Source of the DNA: Marinobacterium rhizophilum DSM 18822
Lineage (GTDB): Bacteria > Pseudomonadota > Gammaproteobacteria > Pseudomonadales > Balneatricaceae
Assembly: GCF_000378045.1 (NCBI RefSeq)
Contig: NZ_KB899114.1
Coordinates: forward strand, 1 to 64,000
DNA: 64,000 nucleotides
Direction: 5' to 3'
Below are positions 1-9,156 of the stretch, one piece after another. Numbering within the stretch: the stretch's first letter is position 1; every line of letters starts with the position of its first letter. The translations under genes and the position numbers were made by a program. A model generated the notes under the pieces. It was not told the origin of the DNA. It saw only the letters and a list, made by a program, of their open reading frames with translations, and did no database searches.

Positions 1-2205
1 ACCATCATCGACGGCGATGTGCCGGCGATCAGTGTCGGTAATGTTGAGGTTGCGGAAGGTGACAACGCCGTGTTTACGGTCGATGTTTCCAACGCGGCGG
101 CGGGCAGCAGCCTGTCCCTGGCGCTGGCCGACGGTACGGCGCTGGATGCGGACTACAACGAGGCGGTGTACCAGTATAGCCTGGACGGCGGCGCCACCTG
201 GCAGAACGTTGCCGGGGCGATTACTCTGAGCAGCGGTGATCAGACGGTGCAGGTGCGCACCGACACAATCAACGATCAAGAGGTCGAGCCAGATGAGACA
301 TTTACTCTCAAAGCCGAGCTGACCAGCAACGGAACACTGGTTGATGATACGGGAACGGCGATCATTCTCGACGGTGACACTATTCCGGTGGTATCGGCGG
401 TGACCAATACCGTGGTGTCCGAGGAAGGGCTCAGCGGTGCTGTGCCGGATTCGGTCGGCAGTGCCGACACCACCAACAGCGCAACCGACAACACCGGTAC
501 CGTGACCGCGGCTGATGCGGATGGCGACACGCTGAGCTACCGCTTCGCCAGCAAGCCGGCGGACGGGGCTTTTACGTCGAACAATGTGGATATCAACTGG
601 ACCTTCTCGAACGGTGATACTGTCCTTACCGGTTCGGCAGGCGGCACGACGATCCTGGTGCTGACCATGACTGCGGCGACCGGTGCCTGGTCGGCCGATC
701 TGCAGGGACCGATCGACCACCTGGACGACAGTCAGGAAGATGACCTGACCATCGGCTTGACCGTGGTGGCGTCGGATGGCGTCAACGATTCGCTGCCCGC
801 TAATATCAGCGTGACCATCGAAGATGACTCACCGGAATTCAACGGTGCCCAGCACCTGATTCTGGCCAATACCATCGGCAATATCGCTGAAGGTGCCTTC
901 GATTTCTCCTTCGGTGCCGATGGCGCGAACGCCGTGGGTGCGATTACCTTCGACCTGTCGGCACTGCAGGCGCAAAATTTGGTGACCTTCCCGGAAGGGC
1001 TCCCGATCCAGTACGACACCAGTGTCGAGAATCAGGTGCGTGCCTACTTCGATGATGGCACCGAGCACGATATCTTCCAGTTGCGCCTGGATCCGGACAC
1101 CAAGACCTACGAGTTCGAGATCTTCGGTCCGCAGCTGATCGCGACACCGGAAGAGGTGCTGGCCGGGCAGGGGTCTTCGTTTGGCTCAGGTCCTGGTACC
1201 GGGTATATCATTCCGGATGCTACCGACCCGAATGCTGACCTCGTGTTGATCTCCGGCTATACCGGCGGCTCGGGTGTCTTCAATACCACCGACAACTTCA
1301 ACACCATTGAAGCAAGCTTGACGCAAGCAGAGGTTAACCTCAACGCCAATGCCTATGGGGTCGCAAATCCGCTGGTCAATAATGACGAGGTCTTGTTGCT
1401 GGATTTTGATTCCGACAACTTTGGCATCGATTTGACCAATAGCTTTGATGGCCCGCAAGTGAACTCGATTACGGTTCAGGCCGACAAGGGCGGCAGTGCA
1501 ATCACCTGGGTTGCCTATGCTGATGACGGTTCGGTTCTCGGTTCGGATTCGTTGACAACGGTCAAGAATGAATCGATTGTGATCGAGGCCGATGACGGCG
1601 GCGTGATCAGTTACGTCGCCATTTTCGGCGATGTGGGTGCCAATACCGGCATCGTGGTGACCTCTGTCGGCGCCTTTACCAATACCGGCACCGCCGAGCT
1701 CGAGTTCGGCATTACCGGTACCGATGCGGATGGTGATTCGGTCTCCGGCACGATTTTGGTCACGGCTGAAGGTGACGGTACTCTGGATGGTTCGGTGGAT
1801 TCCGATGTGCTGGCCAGCGGTCCGGGCAATCAGATCCTCACCGGCGGTGACGACAATGATGTTTTCCTCTGGAATGCAGGTGATGAAGGCACCCTGGCCA
1901 CGCCAGCCGTCGATACCATCACCGACTTCAATGTCAGCGGTAACGATACCCTTGATCTGGCCGATTTGCTGGTCGGTGAGCATGATGGTACAGGGGTGGA
2001 TGCAGCCAACCTGGATCAGTTCCTGAGCTTTAGCTGGGATGGAGCCAATACCACGGTTGAAGTTGCGCCTGATGCGATTAACAGTAGCGACGTGACGCAG
2101 AAGATTGTACTGGAGGGTGTCGATCTGACGTCCAACAATACCCTGAGCGATCAGGATATAATCGACTCGTTGATTGCAGGTAACAATCTGCTCACGGATC
2201 AGTAA
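1..2205 (+). CDS. Large type I-secreted adhesin, C-terminal part (5' truncated by window)
   Basis: The frame is open from the first base, so the start lies outside the window; the visible 734 residues are only the C-terminus. The first ~110 residues form a Calx-beta-like repeat (AEGDNAVFTV... ending in IILDGD). A VCBS/cadherin-like block with ADADGDTLSYRF follows at about residues 150-270, then a long beta-rich domain. The last ~130 residues match the VC_A0849-type T1SS target tail: LTGGDDNDVFLWNAGDEGT, a DTITDFNVSGNDTLDLADLL stretch, and NLDQFLSFSWDG. Proteins of this build are exported by an ABC/MFP/TolC system and stay on the surface as biofilm adhesins. No secretion genes follow it here; any would be upstream. 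Acidic composition with many D/N/T residues fits calcium-binding repeats. Family is confident; the specific adhesin identity is unknown. Confidence 0.85.
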   Translation, partial: TIIDGDVPAISVGNVEVAEGDNAVFTVDVSNAAAGSSLSLALADGTALDADYNEAVYQYSLDGGATWQNVAGAITLSSGDQTVQVRTDTINDQEVEPDETFTLKAELTSNGTLVDDTGTAIILDGDTIPVVSAVTNTVVSEEGLSGAVPDSVGSADTTNSATDNTGTVTAADADGDTLSYRFASKPADGAFTSNNVDINWTFSNGDTVLTGSAGGTTILVLTMTAATGAWSADLQGPIDHLDDSQEDDLTIGLTVVASDGVNDSLPANISVTIEDDSPEFNGAQHLILANTIGNIAEGAFDFSFGADGANAVGAITFDLSALQAQNLVTFPEGLPIQYDTSVENQVRAYFDDGTEHDIFQLRLDPDTKTYEFEIFGPQLIATPEEVLAGQGSSFGSGPGTGYIIPDATDPNADLVLISGYTGGSGVFNTTDNFNTIEASLTQAEVNLNANAYGVANPLVNNDEVLLLDFDSDNFGIDLTNSFDGPQVNSITVQADKGGSAITWVAYADDGSVLGSDSLTTVKNESIVIEADDGGVISYVAIFGDVGANTGIVVTSVGAFTNTGTAELEFGITGTDADGDSVSGTILVTAEGDGTLDGSVDSDVLASGPGNQILTGGDDNDVFLWNAGDEGTLATPAVDTITDFNVSGNDTLDLADLLVGEHDGTGVDAANLDQFLSFSWDGANTTVEVAPDAINSSDVTQKIVLEGVDLTSNNTLSDQDIIDSLIAGNNLLTDQ

Positions 2206-2235
2206 TCCGATAACAGTTGAGTGTTGCTTGATAAA

Positions 2236-2265
2236 GGGCTGACCTAAAGTGTCAGCTCTTTTTTT
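2236..2265 (+). terminator. Intrinsic terminator after the adhesin gene
   Basis: GCTGAC and GTCAGC pair around a 7-nt loop (CTAAAGT), followed by CTC and a run of seven T. It lies 31 bases past the adhesin stop codon and separates that gene from the SMC operon. Confidence 0.8.
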
Positions 2266-2350
2266 ATGTGTGTGATTCGCAGTGCTGTCATCCCTGTCCG
2301 GTAAGATTGGCGGAGCTGCGTTCTTCTCGCTTGGCAGGGTTATTAATAGG

Positions 2351-2380
2351 TCTGTTTTCCGTTAGAATCCTCTGTTTTCC
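2351..2380 (+). promoter_or_regulatory. Putative promoter and direct-repeat operator of the mksFEB operon
   Basis: Two identical decamers TCTGTTTTCC (2351-2360 and 2371-2380) flank a -10-like TAGAAT at 2363-2368. Their 20-bp period puts them on the same DNA face. No good -35 is visible (nearest TTGGCA at 2331 is too far), which suggests an activated or regulated promoter. The first gene starts at 2428. The repeat is seen directly; the regulatory role is inference. Confidence 0.4.
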
Positions 2381-2427
2381 ATTGCAACGGGCTTTGCCCC
2401 TCAGGGGCGGCAGGGGAACCGGAACGA

Positions 2428-3831
2428 ATGCTGTTCAACAAGCTGCCAGATGACTTATTTCTGCCGCTGTCGGGTCAGAATCGCCATATTTATCAGGCGG
2501 TTATGCTCTCTTTGGCGGATCTCTTCTTCGACGAAGACCTGATCGACCCCTTTATTCCCAAGGATCTGGTGCGCTCGGCGATCGAAGATTCGGTGGTGCG
2601 CCTGGGTGTGCGTCGCTGGGAGCCGGAAGAGGACGACGAAACTGAGGGCAGCGAGCCGCCGCGCTCGGCGGCAGAATATGCCAGTCGAGTGTATCGCCGT
2701 CTGGTGCAAACCGGCTGGCTGGAGGAAGAGCAGCGCATTTATCGCACCTTCGTGCTGTTGTCGCCATCCATCAGCTATCTGCTGCGCTCCCTGGTGTCGA
2801 TTGCCAATCTGGAGAAGCGCTCCTACGGGGGGGCGGTACTGAACGTACTCAGCTCGCTGGAATCAGCCATTAACGATCCCGTCGGCCGAGGCATCACGCT
2901 GGCAGAAGCGGCCCAGACGGCAGCGGATTTCAGCGCCCATCTGACCGACATGCTGCTGGGACTGCGTGAACTCAAGATCAGCCTGGCCGCAACCAATAAT
3001 GCGCAGGAAATCGTGCGGCGTTTCTTTGACCGTTTTGTCGAACATATTCTGGTGTCCGACTACAAGACACTTAAGACCAAGAACAACCCGTTCCGTTTCC
3101 GGCGCCAGATTCTGGCTCTGCTGCGCGAGTTGCAGTTCGACAGCCTGCGCCTGGAAAAGCTGACAGTGCATTACCAGATGCAGTTTGAGGTCAGTCACGA
3201 CGAGGCGGAAGCCAGGGTGCATCAGCACATTAACCGTATTATCCGCATCTTTGATTCGGTGGATAAGCGCTTGGCGACCATCGATGATTTCCGCTACCGG
3301 CTGGAAAAGCGCGTAGCCGACACCGTGCGCTACATGGACAAGACCACGCCGGGCATGGCCGCGCGGCTATCCCGCGTGATCAGCGAGATCGCGCGCAGGC
3401 CGGATGATACGATTCCCCGTATTGATACGCTGGAGTCCATAGGCTTCCTGTCGCCCTCCAGTGTGCGCTCGCCAGTGCGTCGGCGTATCGAGGCACAGCC
3501 GCGGGTGATTCATCAGGCCGAGATCGATCCGCAGGTACTGGAGTTGCGGCGCCTGTTCAAGGAATACAAGGAGCGCCGGGAAGTAACCCCGGAACGTATC
3601 GATGCCTACCTGGAAAGTAACCTGGGCTCGCGCAGCAGCCTCGAAGCCGGCGGTTTTCGCATTCAGAGCATCGAAGACTACATCTGTTTCAGTTATGTGC
3701 GCCATCTGGCCTCCCTTGGCAAAAAGGGCAAGGGCACCATGCAGGCCTACTCGATCCGCTTCAAAGACAGCTATGTCAATGTGGCCGACATGGTTGAGTG
3801 TCGAGATTTTGTGATTCAAAGGAAACTATAA
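2428..3831 (+). CDS. mksF: MksF/JetA-like kleisin subunit of an SMC complex
   Basis: A 467-aa, mostly helical protein. The N-terminus (LFNKLPDDLFLPLSGQNRHIYQAVMLSLADLFF) and overall size fit the JetA/MksF kleisin-like subunit of Mks/Wadjet condensins. It should bridge the SMC heads together with MksE. It is first of three same-strand genes: its TAA directly abuts the ATG of the next gene at 3832, and the third gene overlaps the second, so the operon is tightly coupled. No membrane segments or signal peptide are seen. The family call relies on gene order plus the unmistakable SMC ATPase downstream as much as on the protein itself. I cannot tell whether it belongs to the plasmid-defence (Wadjet) or chromosome-organising (MksBEF) branch. 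Confidence 0.75.
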   Translation: MLFNKLPDDLFLPLSGQNRHIYQAVMLSLADLFFDEDLIDPFIPKDLVRSAIEDSVVRLGVRRWEPEEDDETEGSEPPRSAAEYASRVYRRLVQTGWLEEEQRIYRTFVLLSPSISYLLRSLVSIANLEKRSYGGAVLNVLSSLESAINDPVGRGITLAEAAQTAADFSAHLTDMLLGLRELKISLAATNNAQEIVRRFFDRFVEHILVSDYKTLKTKNNPFRFRRQILALLRELQFDSLRLEKLTVHYQMQFEVSHDEAEARVHQHINRIIRIFDSVDKRLATIDDFRYRLEKRVADTVRYMDKTTPGMAARLSRVISEIARRPDDTIPRIDTLESIGFLSPSSVRSPVRRRIEAQPRVIHQAEIDPQVLELRRLFKEYKERREVTPERIDAYLESNLGSRSSLEAGGFRIQSIEDYICFSYVRHLASLGKKGKGTMQAYSIRFKDSYVNVADMVECRDFVIQRKL

Positions 3832-4467
3832 ATGCTGGGTGATCTGCAGAAAATCATTGGTCGAAGTGACCAGTACAAGGCTGACGACTTTGCTCGTGCG
3901 GCGAACCTGTTGCTGGTCAGTCAGTTTCTCTACGCCGAGCGACCGGGCCACAGAGACAGCTACTTTTTGGTGGCGTCCCATATCGATTATTTCACCAACC
4001 TGTTCGAGGCCATCGGCTGGTCACTGATCTATCAGCCGGACGAGGCGTACCTGGGCGTTTTGCCCAAGGGTGAGGAGCGGGTCATGCGTCTGCGCCTGGA
4101 TGAATCGCTGCTGCTGCTCTGCCTGCGCCAGCAGTATGAGCAGAAACTGGAAAACTTCGAGGTTGAAGGCGGTAAGGCCTATACCAGCACCGATGAGTTG
4201 CTGGGGCTGTACGAGAACCTTACGGCCAAGGAGATCCCCAACGAAACGCGTCTCAAGGAGATCCTGTCGCTGTTTTCGCGCCATGGCCTGATCGAGCGCG
4301 GCAAACCGCTGGAAACAGAACCGAAAAACCTTCCGCTGGGAATTAATCCCACCATTCGTCAGGTGGTGGTTGAGGACTTCGTCGGTCAGCTGGAAGCCCT
4401 GTGTGACGCGGATAGCCGCGATGAAATGGCACCCGCCGAGGAGGCCGCTGATGAAGCAGCTCAATAG
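3832..4467 (+). CDS. mksE: MksE/JetB-like KITE subunit
   Basis: A 211-aa protein between the kleisin and SMC genes, the size and position of MksE/JetB, the winged-helix KITE dimer that binds the kleisin. The sequence is compatible with tandem winged-helix folds ([23 protein letters not shown]..., [17 protein letters not shown]). The start ATG follows the kleisin TAA with no gap; AAAGGAA at about 3818 can serve as ribosome binding site. The C-terminus is acidic and low complexity ([12 protein letters not shown]) and its coding end overlaps the next gene by 17 bp. The assignment is mainly contextual. Confidence 0.7.
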   Translation: MLGDLQKIIGRSDQYKADDFARAANLLLVSQFLYAERPGHRDSYFLVASHIDYFTNLFEAIGWSLIYQPDEAYLGVLPKGEERVMRLRLDESLLLLCLRQQYEQKLENFEVEGGKAYTSTDELLGLYENLTAKEIPNETRLKEILSLFSRHGLIERGKPLETEPKNLPLGINPTIRQVVVEDFVGQLEALCDADSRDEMAPAEEAADEAAQ

Positions 4468-7400
4468 AATTGTTCTGGTTAACTGGTATGTGCTCGGCGC
4501 CATCGAGATTCCGATCAAGGGTAATGTCGCTATCGTTGGCCCCAACGGGTCGGGCAAGTCTTCGCTGCTGGATGCCATTCAGACGGTATTGATGGGCGGT
4601 CACAAGCGCTACCTGAGTTTCAACGCCTCGGCGGGGGAAAAGAGTGAGCGCAGTCTGCGCACCTATTGCCTGGGGATGATGGATGACAGCGGTAAGAAGG
4701 GTAACGCCCGTGAAGATGCCATCAGCTACATGGCGCTGAGCTTTTTCGATACCGAAACGGCGCGTGAAAGCTGTGTCGGCATCGCCATCAGTGCCTCCAC
4801 GGCCTCGGCCGATGAGGATATTCTGGGACGTTTTATTCTGCAGGATTTTTCCGTATCACTGGATGACTTTACGCGTCGTGATGGCGAGGGACGTATTCCC
4901 AAGGCGTGGAATGAGGTGCGGGCCAATCTGCTCAAGGCCTGTCCGGACATGGTGCTTGAAAAACGCGCCAATCGCTTTATTCGCGAGATGGTGACGCACC
5001 TCAGCTATGATCCGCAGATGCCCAACGATGACGAGAAATTCGTTAAAAACTTCCGTAATGCGCTGAAATTCCTGCCCATTGACAGCCCGACACGCTTTAT
5101 TCGCGAGTTCGTGCTGGACGAGAGCATTGTGCACGTGGGGGCCTTTCGAAAGTCGCTCGACGAATACCGTGCCATGGAGCACAAGACGCAGGAAGTGTCC
5201 CGGCGTATCGAAGAGCTTGAGAAGGTACAGGAGCTGTGCAAGGGCATCGCGCGTAACGTGCGCAACGCCGTCGAGTACGAATGGGTGGTGCATGAGTCCC
5301 GTTTCGAGAACACAGACCTGAAAAAAGAGGCGGCTGCCGAGCGCCTGGAAGAAAACCAGGAAAAAGAGGGCAAGTATCAGCTGTCCCTGGAGCAAAAATC
5401 CGATCAGCTCAACCAGATCATGCAGGAGCTGGCCGAAGCCCGCGCCCGCCTGAACAACACCGACAGTGCCCACCAGATCAAGGCACTGGAGTCGGCGGTC
5501 ACCGCACGCCAGCACGAGCTGGGCGGCGTGAAAGACCGCATTCAGCATATTCACGGCGTGCTGCGCACGACCGTCGGGTTTGCCAGCTTCGAGCAGCTGA
5601 TGCCGGAAAGTTTCCGCCCCGTAGTGCAGCAGTCTGTCGGCCTGTGGCGCGAGGGGGGCGACATGATGGCCGATCTCTGGCCCGAGTCGCCGGTTGAGGT
5701 CGATAACAACCTTGATGCGCTGAAAAAACATGTGGATGGGGTGCGGCGTGAGATCGCCCGCCAGTTCGAGCGCTCTGTTATTCGCCTGAACGAACTGCGC
5801 TCTGAAATCCAGAACCAGAAAGGTGCGGTGGAACAGCTCAAGCAGGGGCGGGCGCCGGTGCGCCGCAATACCCAGGAGCTGATGGAGCTGCTGGCCGAGT
5901 ATGGCATCGAGTCGACGCCCATTTGCGAGCTGGTCGATATCAACGACGACAAGTGGCGCGTGGCCATCGAGTCCTTCCTGGGCGCGCGGCGTGAAGCGTT
6001 GATCGTGGAGCCGGATCGGGTCAAGGAAGCCATTACGATTTACCGCCGCAAGGGCCGGCATCTCAAGGGCAGCCGTATTGTAAACACCACCAAGAGTGAT
6101 GACTGGCTGGGACGTTACAAGGCCGGCTCCCTGGCGCACTTTATCGATACCGATAACGACCATGCCAGGGCCTACATGAACCGGGCGCTGGGTTCGGTCA
6201 TGGCGGTGGAAACCGAAACCGAGCTGCTGCGCCATGAGCGCGCCCTGACCTACGACTGCATGCTGCAGTCCGAGGGTTCTACCACCTCGATCAACGAATT
6301 GCAGCCCATCATGGGCATTCGCCGCCGTGCCAGCCAGCTGGAAGTGCAGGGGCGCCAGGTCGACCAGATGGTCAATGAATTTGCCACCCTGGGCAAACAG
6401 CACACTGCGCTGGAAAAGCTGCGTGACAACCTCATCAGCCTGGCCAACGCCCTGCTGGGGGTGAACGAACGGGCATTTGACCTGGTTACCCAGCGCGAGC
6501 AGCTGAACGCCGAGATAGAAGGCCAGCGCCAGGCCATTGAAGACCTGCGCAACCAGGATGACAGCGGTATTCAGCAGACGATTGCCGATCTGGTGAACGC
6601 ACAGAAAAATGCCGGTGACGAGCAGAAGCAGCTGATGGATCGGCTGCAAAAGGCCCGCACGGCCATGATCAAGGATAACGCGGCCGTTGAGGTGCTGGAG
6701 CAGGAGCTGGTTGAACACAGCGCGGCCCGTGCCCGCTGCGAAGAGAATCCGGTTTTTGATGCCCAGGCGGCACAGGAAAAACGCGATTACCTTGATGAAA
6801 CCTGTGTGGGCGAGCTTGAGCGCGTTATCTTCGAGGCGGCAAAGAAGGCCCAGGCCGAACTGCAGCTGCACGAGAAGAAGAAAAATGGCGTGCGTGATGC
6901 CGTGGCCCAGTACAAGGCGCGCTATCACGGCGGCGGTCTGAGCCACCAGGCGCTGGACATGATCAGTGCCGACTCGACCCATGAAGACCTCGAGGCCTTT
7001 GTCGACAAGACCGTTGCGGCGCTCATCGATTCGGAGTTGGCCGAATATGCCAAAAAAGCGGAGCGGGCCCGTCTGGAAGCCGAGACCGCTTTCCGGTCCG
7101 ACTTTGTGGCGCACCTGAATGACCAGATCGACAAGATCAAGGAGTTGATCCGCGAGCTCAATTCACACCTGAAAAACCGTCCGTTCCACAAGGAAATGTA
7201 CAGTTTTGAAATGATGCCCAATCCCGAGCTCAAGGATATTCTGGAGCTGGTTGAGGCCTACACTCGCATGGATCAGGCCAATGTCGGTTCCCTGTTCGAT
7301 CTGAAGAATGATGGCGACAAGCCGCACCATCAGGCGCTGGAAAAGATCCATGATGTGCTGAAGGATGAAGGCGAGAGCAGTCTGCTGCAGGATTACCGCA

Positions 7401-7885
7401 ACTTCTACAACTTTGAGTTGGTGGTCAAGGACCTGGAAGGCAACCGCAAGACAACACTGACGCAGCGCATCAAGACCGGCTCCGGTGGCGAGCACCAGGT
7501 GCCGTTCTATGTGGCCATGGCCGCTGCGATGGGGGCAACCTACCGCTTGCGTGAAGGCGCCGATGGCTTGCCGCTGGGGGGCATGAGCCTGTCAGTGTTT
7601 GACGAGGCGTTCAACAAGCTGGACTCCGAGAACACCATTACCTCACTGGCGTTCATGAATGACCTGGGGCTGCAGACCATCATTGCCGCACCGGACGAGA
7701 AGTATTCGCTGCTCAGCTCCTGCATGGATACCATCATCAACGTTTGTCGAGACGGCCGTGTGGTGGATATCGATGTGGAGTTCCCTACTGAAAAGGGCAA
7801 GGAGTTGCTGAATTCGGATCATCCGCGCACGCTGCTGGCGGCCATGGCCGAAGACCCGTTGAACGAGGTGCTTGAACCGGCGTAG
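4451..7885 (+). CDS. mksB: MksB/JetC-like SMC ATPase
   Basis: The predicted 1144-aa protein has SMC architecture. Walker [10 protein letters not shown] is at residues 30-38. Long charged coiled-coil arms flank a central hinge-like segment (about 510-580, [25 protein letters not shown]). The C-terminal head has the ABC signature SGGEH (about 1011) and Walker B LSVFDEAF (about 1046). I chose ATG 4451 because GAGGAGG lies 7-13 bases upstream and the Walker A then sits at the normal distance; the frame is open further upstream but only in the overlap with mksE. It should load on and extrude DNA with MksE/F. No TOPRIM nuclease subunit (JetD/MksG) follows; the next gene is on the other strand. The TAG stop is the first three bases of a 20-bp repeat also found near 26.28 kb. 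Confidence 0.88.
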   Translation: MKQLNRIVLVNWYVLGAIEIPIKGNVAIVGPNGSGKSSLLDAIQTVLMGGHKRYLSFNASAGEKSERSLRTYCLGMMDDSGKKGNAREDAISYMALSFFDTETARESCVGIAISASTASADEDILGRFILQDFSVSLDDFTRRDGEGRIPKAWNEVRANLLKACPDMVLEKRANRFIREMVTHLSYDPQMPNDDEKFVKNFRNALKFLPIDSPTRFIREFVLDESIVHVGAFRKSLDEYRAMEHKTQEVSRRIEELEKVQELCKGIARNVRNAVEYEWVVHESRFENTDLKKEAAAERLEENQEKEGKYQLSLEQKSDQLNQIMQELAEARARLNNTDSAHQIKALESAVTARQHELGGVKDRIQHIHGVLRTTVGFASFEQLMPESFRPVVQQSVGLWREGGDMMADLWPESPVEVDNNLDALKKHVDGVRREIARQFERSVIRLNELRSEIQNQKGAVEQLKQGRAPVRRNTQELMELLAEYGIESTPICELVDINDDKWRVAIESFLGARREALIVEPDRVKEAITIYRRKGRHLKGSRIVNTTKSDDWLGRYKAGSLAHFIDTDNDHARAYMNRALGSVMAVETETELLRHERALTYDCMLQSEGSTTSINELQPIMGIRRRASQLEVQGRQVDQMVNEFATLGKQHTALEKLRDNLISLANALLGVNERAFDLVTQREQLNAEIEGQRQAIEDLRNQDDSGIQQTIADLVNAQKNAGDEQKQLMDRLQKARTAMIKDNAAVEVLEQELVEHSAARARCEENPVFDAQAAQEKRDYLDETCVGELERVIFEAAKKAQAELQLHEKKKNGVRDAVAQYKARYHGGGLSHQALDMISADSTHEDLEAFVDKTVAALIDSELAEYAKKAERARLEAETAFRSDFVAHLNDQIDKIKELIRELNSHLKNRPFHKEMYSFEMMPNPELKDILELVEAYTRMDQANVGSLFDLKNDGDKPHHQALEKIHDVLKDEGESSLLQDYRNFYNFELVVKDLEGNRKTTLTQRIKTGSGGEHQVPFYVAMAAAMGATYRLREGADGLPLGGMSLSVFDEAFNKLDSENTITSLAFMNDLGLQTIIAAPDEKYSLLSSCMDTIINVCRDGRVVDIDVEFPTEKGKELLNSDHPRTLLAAMAEDPLNEVLEPA

Positions 7886-7902
7886 CAGCCTGTCGGGCTT
7901 GG
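7883..7902 (+). repeat. Solo repeat end TAGCAGCCTGTCGGGCTTGG
   Basis: These 20 bases are identical to the reverse complement of 26267-26286, one end of the 240-bp structured element there. In both places the TAG is the stop codon of the adjacent gene (mksB here, the CobW gene there). Only this end is present here; sequence diverges at 7903. Confidence 0.7.
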
Positions 7903-7919
7903 TTACGGGCCGCCGGGTG

Positions 7920-8591
7920 CTAAAGATGTGGCTGCTGCAACCTCGGTTGTGGTGGCCGCAGGTCTGTTACCAGGCTGGCGATGGCGTTGCGCTGGTGCAG
8001 CAGGTACAGGCGCCCGTGGCGGGCCAGGCCCAGCCAGTGTTCAGGCTGTTCCAGTATCTGCAGCAGCAGGCTGTTGCCGTCTGCGGGCGCTGCGCTGGCA
8101 GAGGCCCTGGCGCTCTGCAGATCCTGCCACTGATCGTTGGCCAGCAGACAGCACAGGTTGTGGCCGTCCCAGAGTGCCGGAGTCTGTTGCAGCGGCTTCA
8201 GTAGCCCCAGCATGGAGGGTGAGCTGATGTGCCGTTCACGGGCGAAGTAGCGCCGCACGCTCAGGTCGGTGTGTACGCCGAGCAGGGAGTTGTCCCGCAC
8301 GTTGCTGCGAAAATCCAGCGTCTCCAGTCCCTTGAGCAGCGTATCCAGTCGCCAGCCGCAGGCCTTGATCAGGGCCCAGGCAGGCTCCAGCGAATAACGT
8401 GACCCAAGACTGAATTTCACGGCTTCGCGCCCGTCGCGCACAGTCCCGTCAAGCAGCGTGATCTGCAGAAAACCCGACTGAAAGTCCACCAGGCTTTCCG
8501 GCGTCTCGACGAAACAGTACGGCGACTCACGCTGGCACAGGCTGATCCAGTCATCACGGTGGTTGAGGGCGGGCAGGACTCGAATCAGCAT
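7920..8591 (-). CDS. Conserved-looking hypothetical protein (223 aa)
   Basis: Unrecognised family. It is a soluble protein without signal peptide, membrane segment or obvious catalytic motif. Notable stretches are SPYCFVETPESLVDFQSGFLQ near the N-terminus and a central LLKGLETLDFRSNVRDNSLLG. It lacks the DxD/E-rich TOPRIM features expected of JetD/MksG and is too short for that family, so it is not a good candidate for the missing nuclease. It converges on mksB (34-bp gap) and is divergent from the next gene, 57 bp away, so its promoter would lie in 8592-8648. Coding status rests on the long open frame and protein-like composition; function unknown. Confidence 0.6.
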   Translation of the reverse strand: MLIRVLPALNHRDDWISLCQRESPYCFVETPESLVDFQSGFLQITLLDGTVRDGREAVKFSLGSRYSLEPAWALIKACGWRLDTLLKGLETLDFRSNVRDNSLLGVHTDLSVRRYFARERHISSPSMLGLLKPLQQTPALWDGHNLCCLLANDQWQDLQSARASASAAPADGNSLLLQILEQPEHWLGLARHGRLYLLHQRNAIASLVTDLRPPQPRLQQPHL

Positions 8592-8648
8592 GGGGCTCGG
8601 GGTCGCAAAATGGATCGAAAAGTATATAGAAAAGCGAGAGAGGCAACC

Positions 8649-9014
8649 ATGAAACTGTTAAACCGCGCAGCCTTTGCGCTGCTGCCACGCCAGCCGTTTG
8701 CCGAATGGGTCAACGGGCTGCCCGCCGATAGCGAGCACGATCAGGACCAGGATCAAAGCCTTGAGGCATTGCGGGCCGAGGGAACGCTGTACCTGATCGA
8801 CGAGGTTTTCAGTGAAGCGGATTTCGCCGCTGCGACGCAGCGGCACTGGCGGCAGATGTTTGAAAACGAACTGTCGGCCTGGGATGAGTTTGCCGATCAC
8901 TGGCCGGCCGATCTCAGCATTGAGCTGTTTAATACCTGGTTTGAGCTGCAGCCGCAACTGATGGCCATTGATCTGTCGTCCAACCCGCTGCTGCTGGCGC
9001 CGCTGCAGGAGTAA
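8649..9014 (+). CDS. Conserved hypothetical acidic protein (121 aa)
   Basis: A small acidic, soluble protein containing PRQPFAEWVNGLPADSEHDQDQDQ, then TLYLIDEVFSEADFAAATQRHW and ELSAWDEFADHWPADLSIELFNTWFEL. It resembles a widespread gammaproteobacterial family of unknown function, as I recall it from Pseudomonas genomes. ATG 8649 was chosen because GAGAGAGG sits just upstream; an in-frame extension to 8559 would overlap the divergent gene. There is no signal peptide. It may share a divergent promoter with the 223-aa gene. No function can be assigned. Confidence 0.65.
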   Translation: MKLLNRAAFALLPRQPFAEWVNGLPADSEHDQDQDQSLEALRAEGTLYLIDEVFSEADFAAATQRHWRQMFENELSAWDEFADHWPADLSIELFNTWFELQPQLMAIDLSSNPLLLAPLQE

Positions 9015-9156
9015 GTGCGACCGTATTACATCATTATTGCTGCGATAGACCTCTGGGCCACTGTTCATGGTGCATTCGTCGCAGGTACCTTGGGAGCATT
9101 GAGTCACGGGCTGTTGCAGGGTATGAATAGTCGCTCAGTGAGAAGGGAGCCATGGC

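Noticed and set aside
4856-7114. 752-aa open frame on the minus strand
   Set aside because: Antisense shadow of the SMC gene; composition is not protein-like (Leu/His/Gln-rich, no domain) and the plus-strand gene has clear ATPase motifs.
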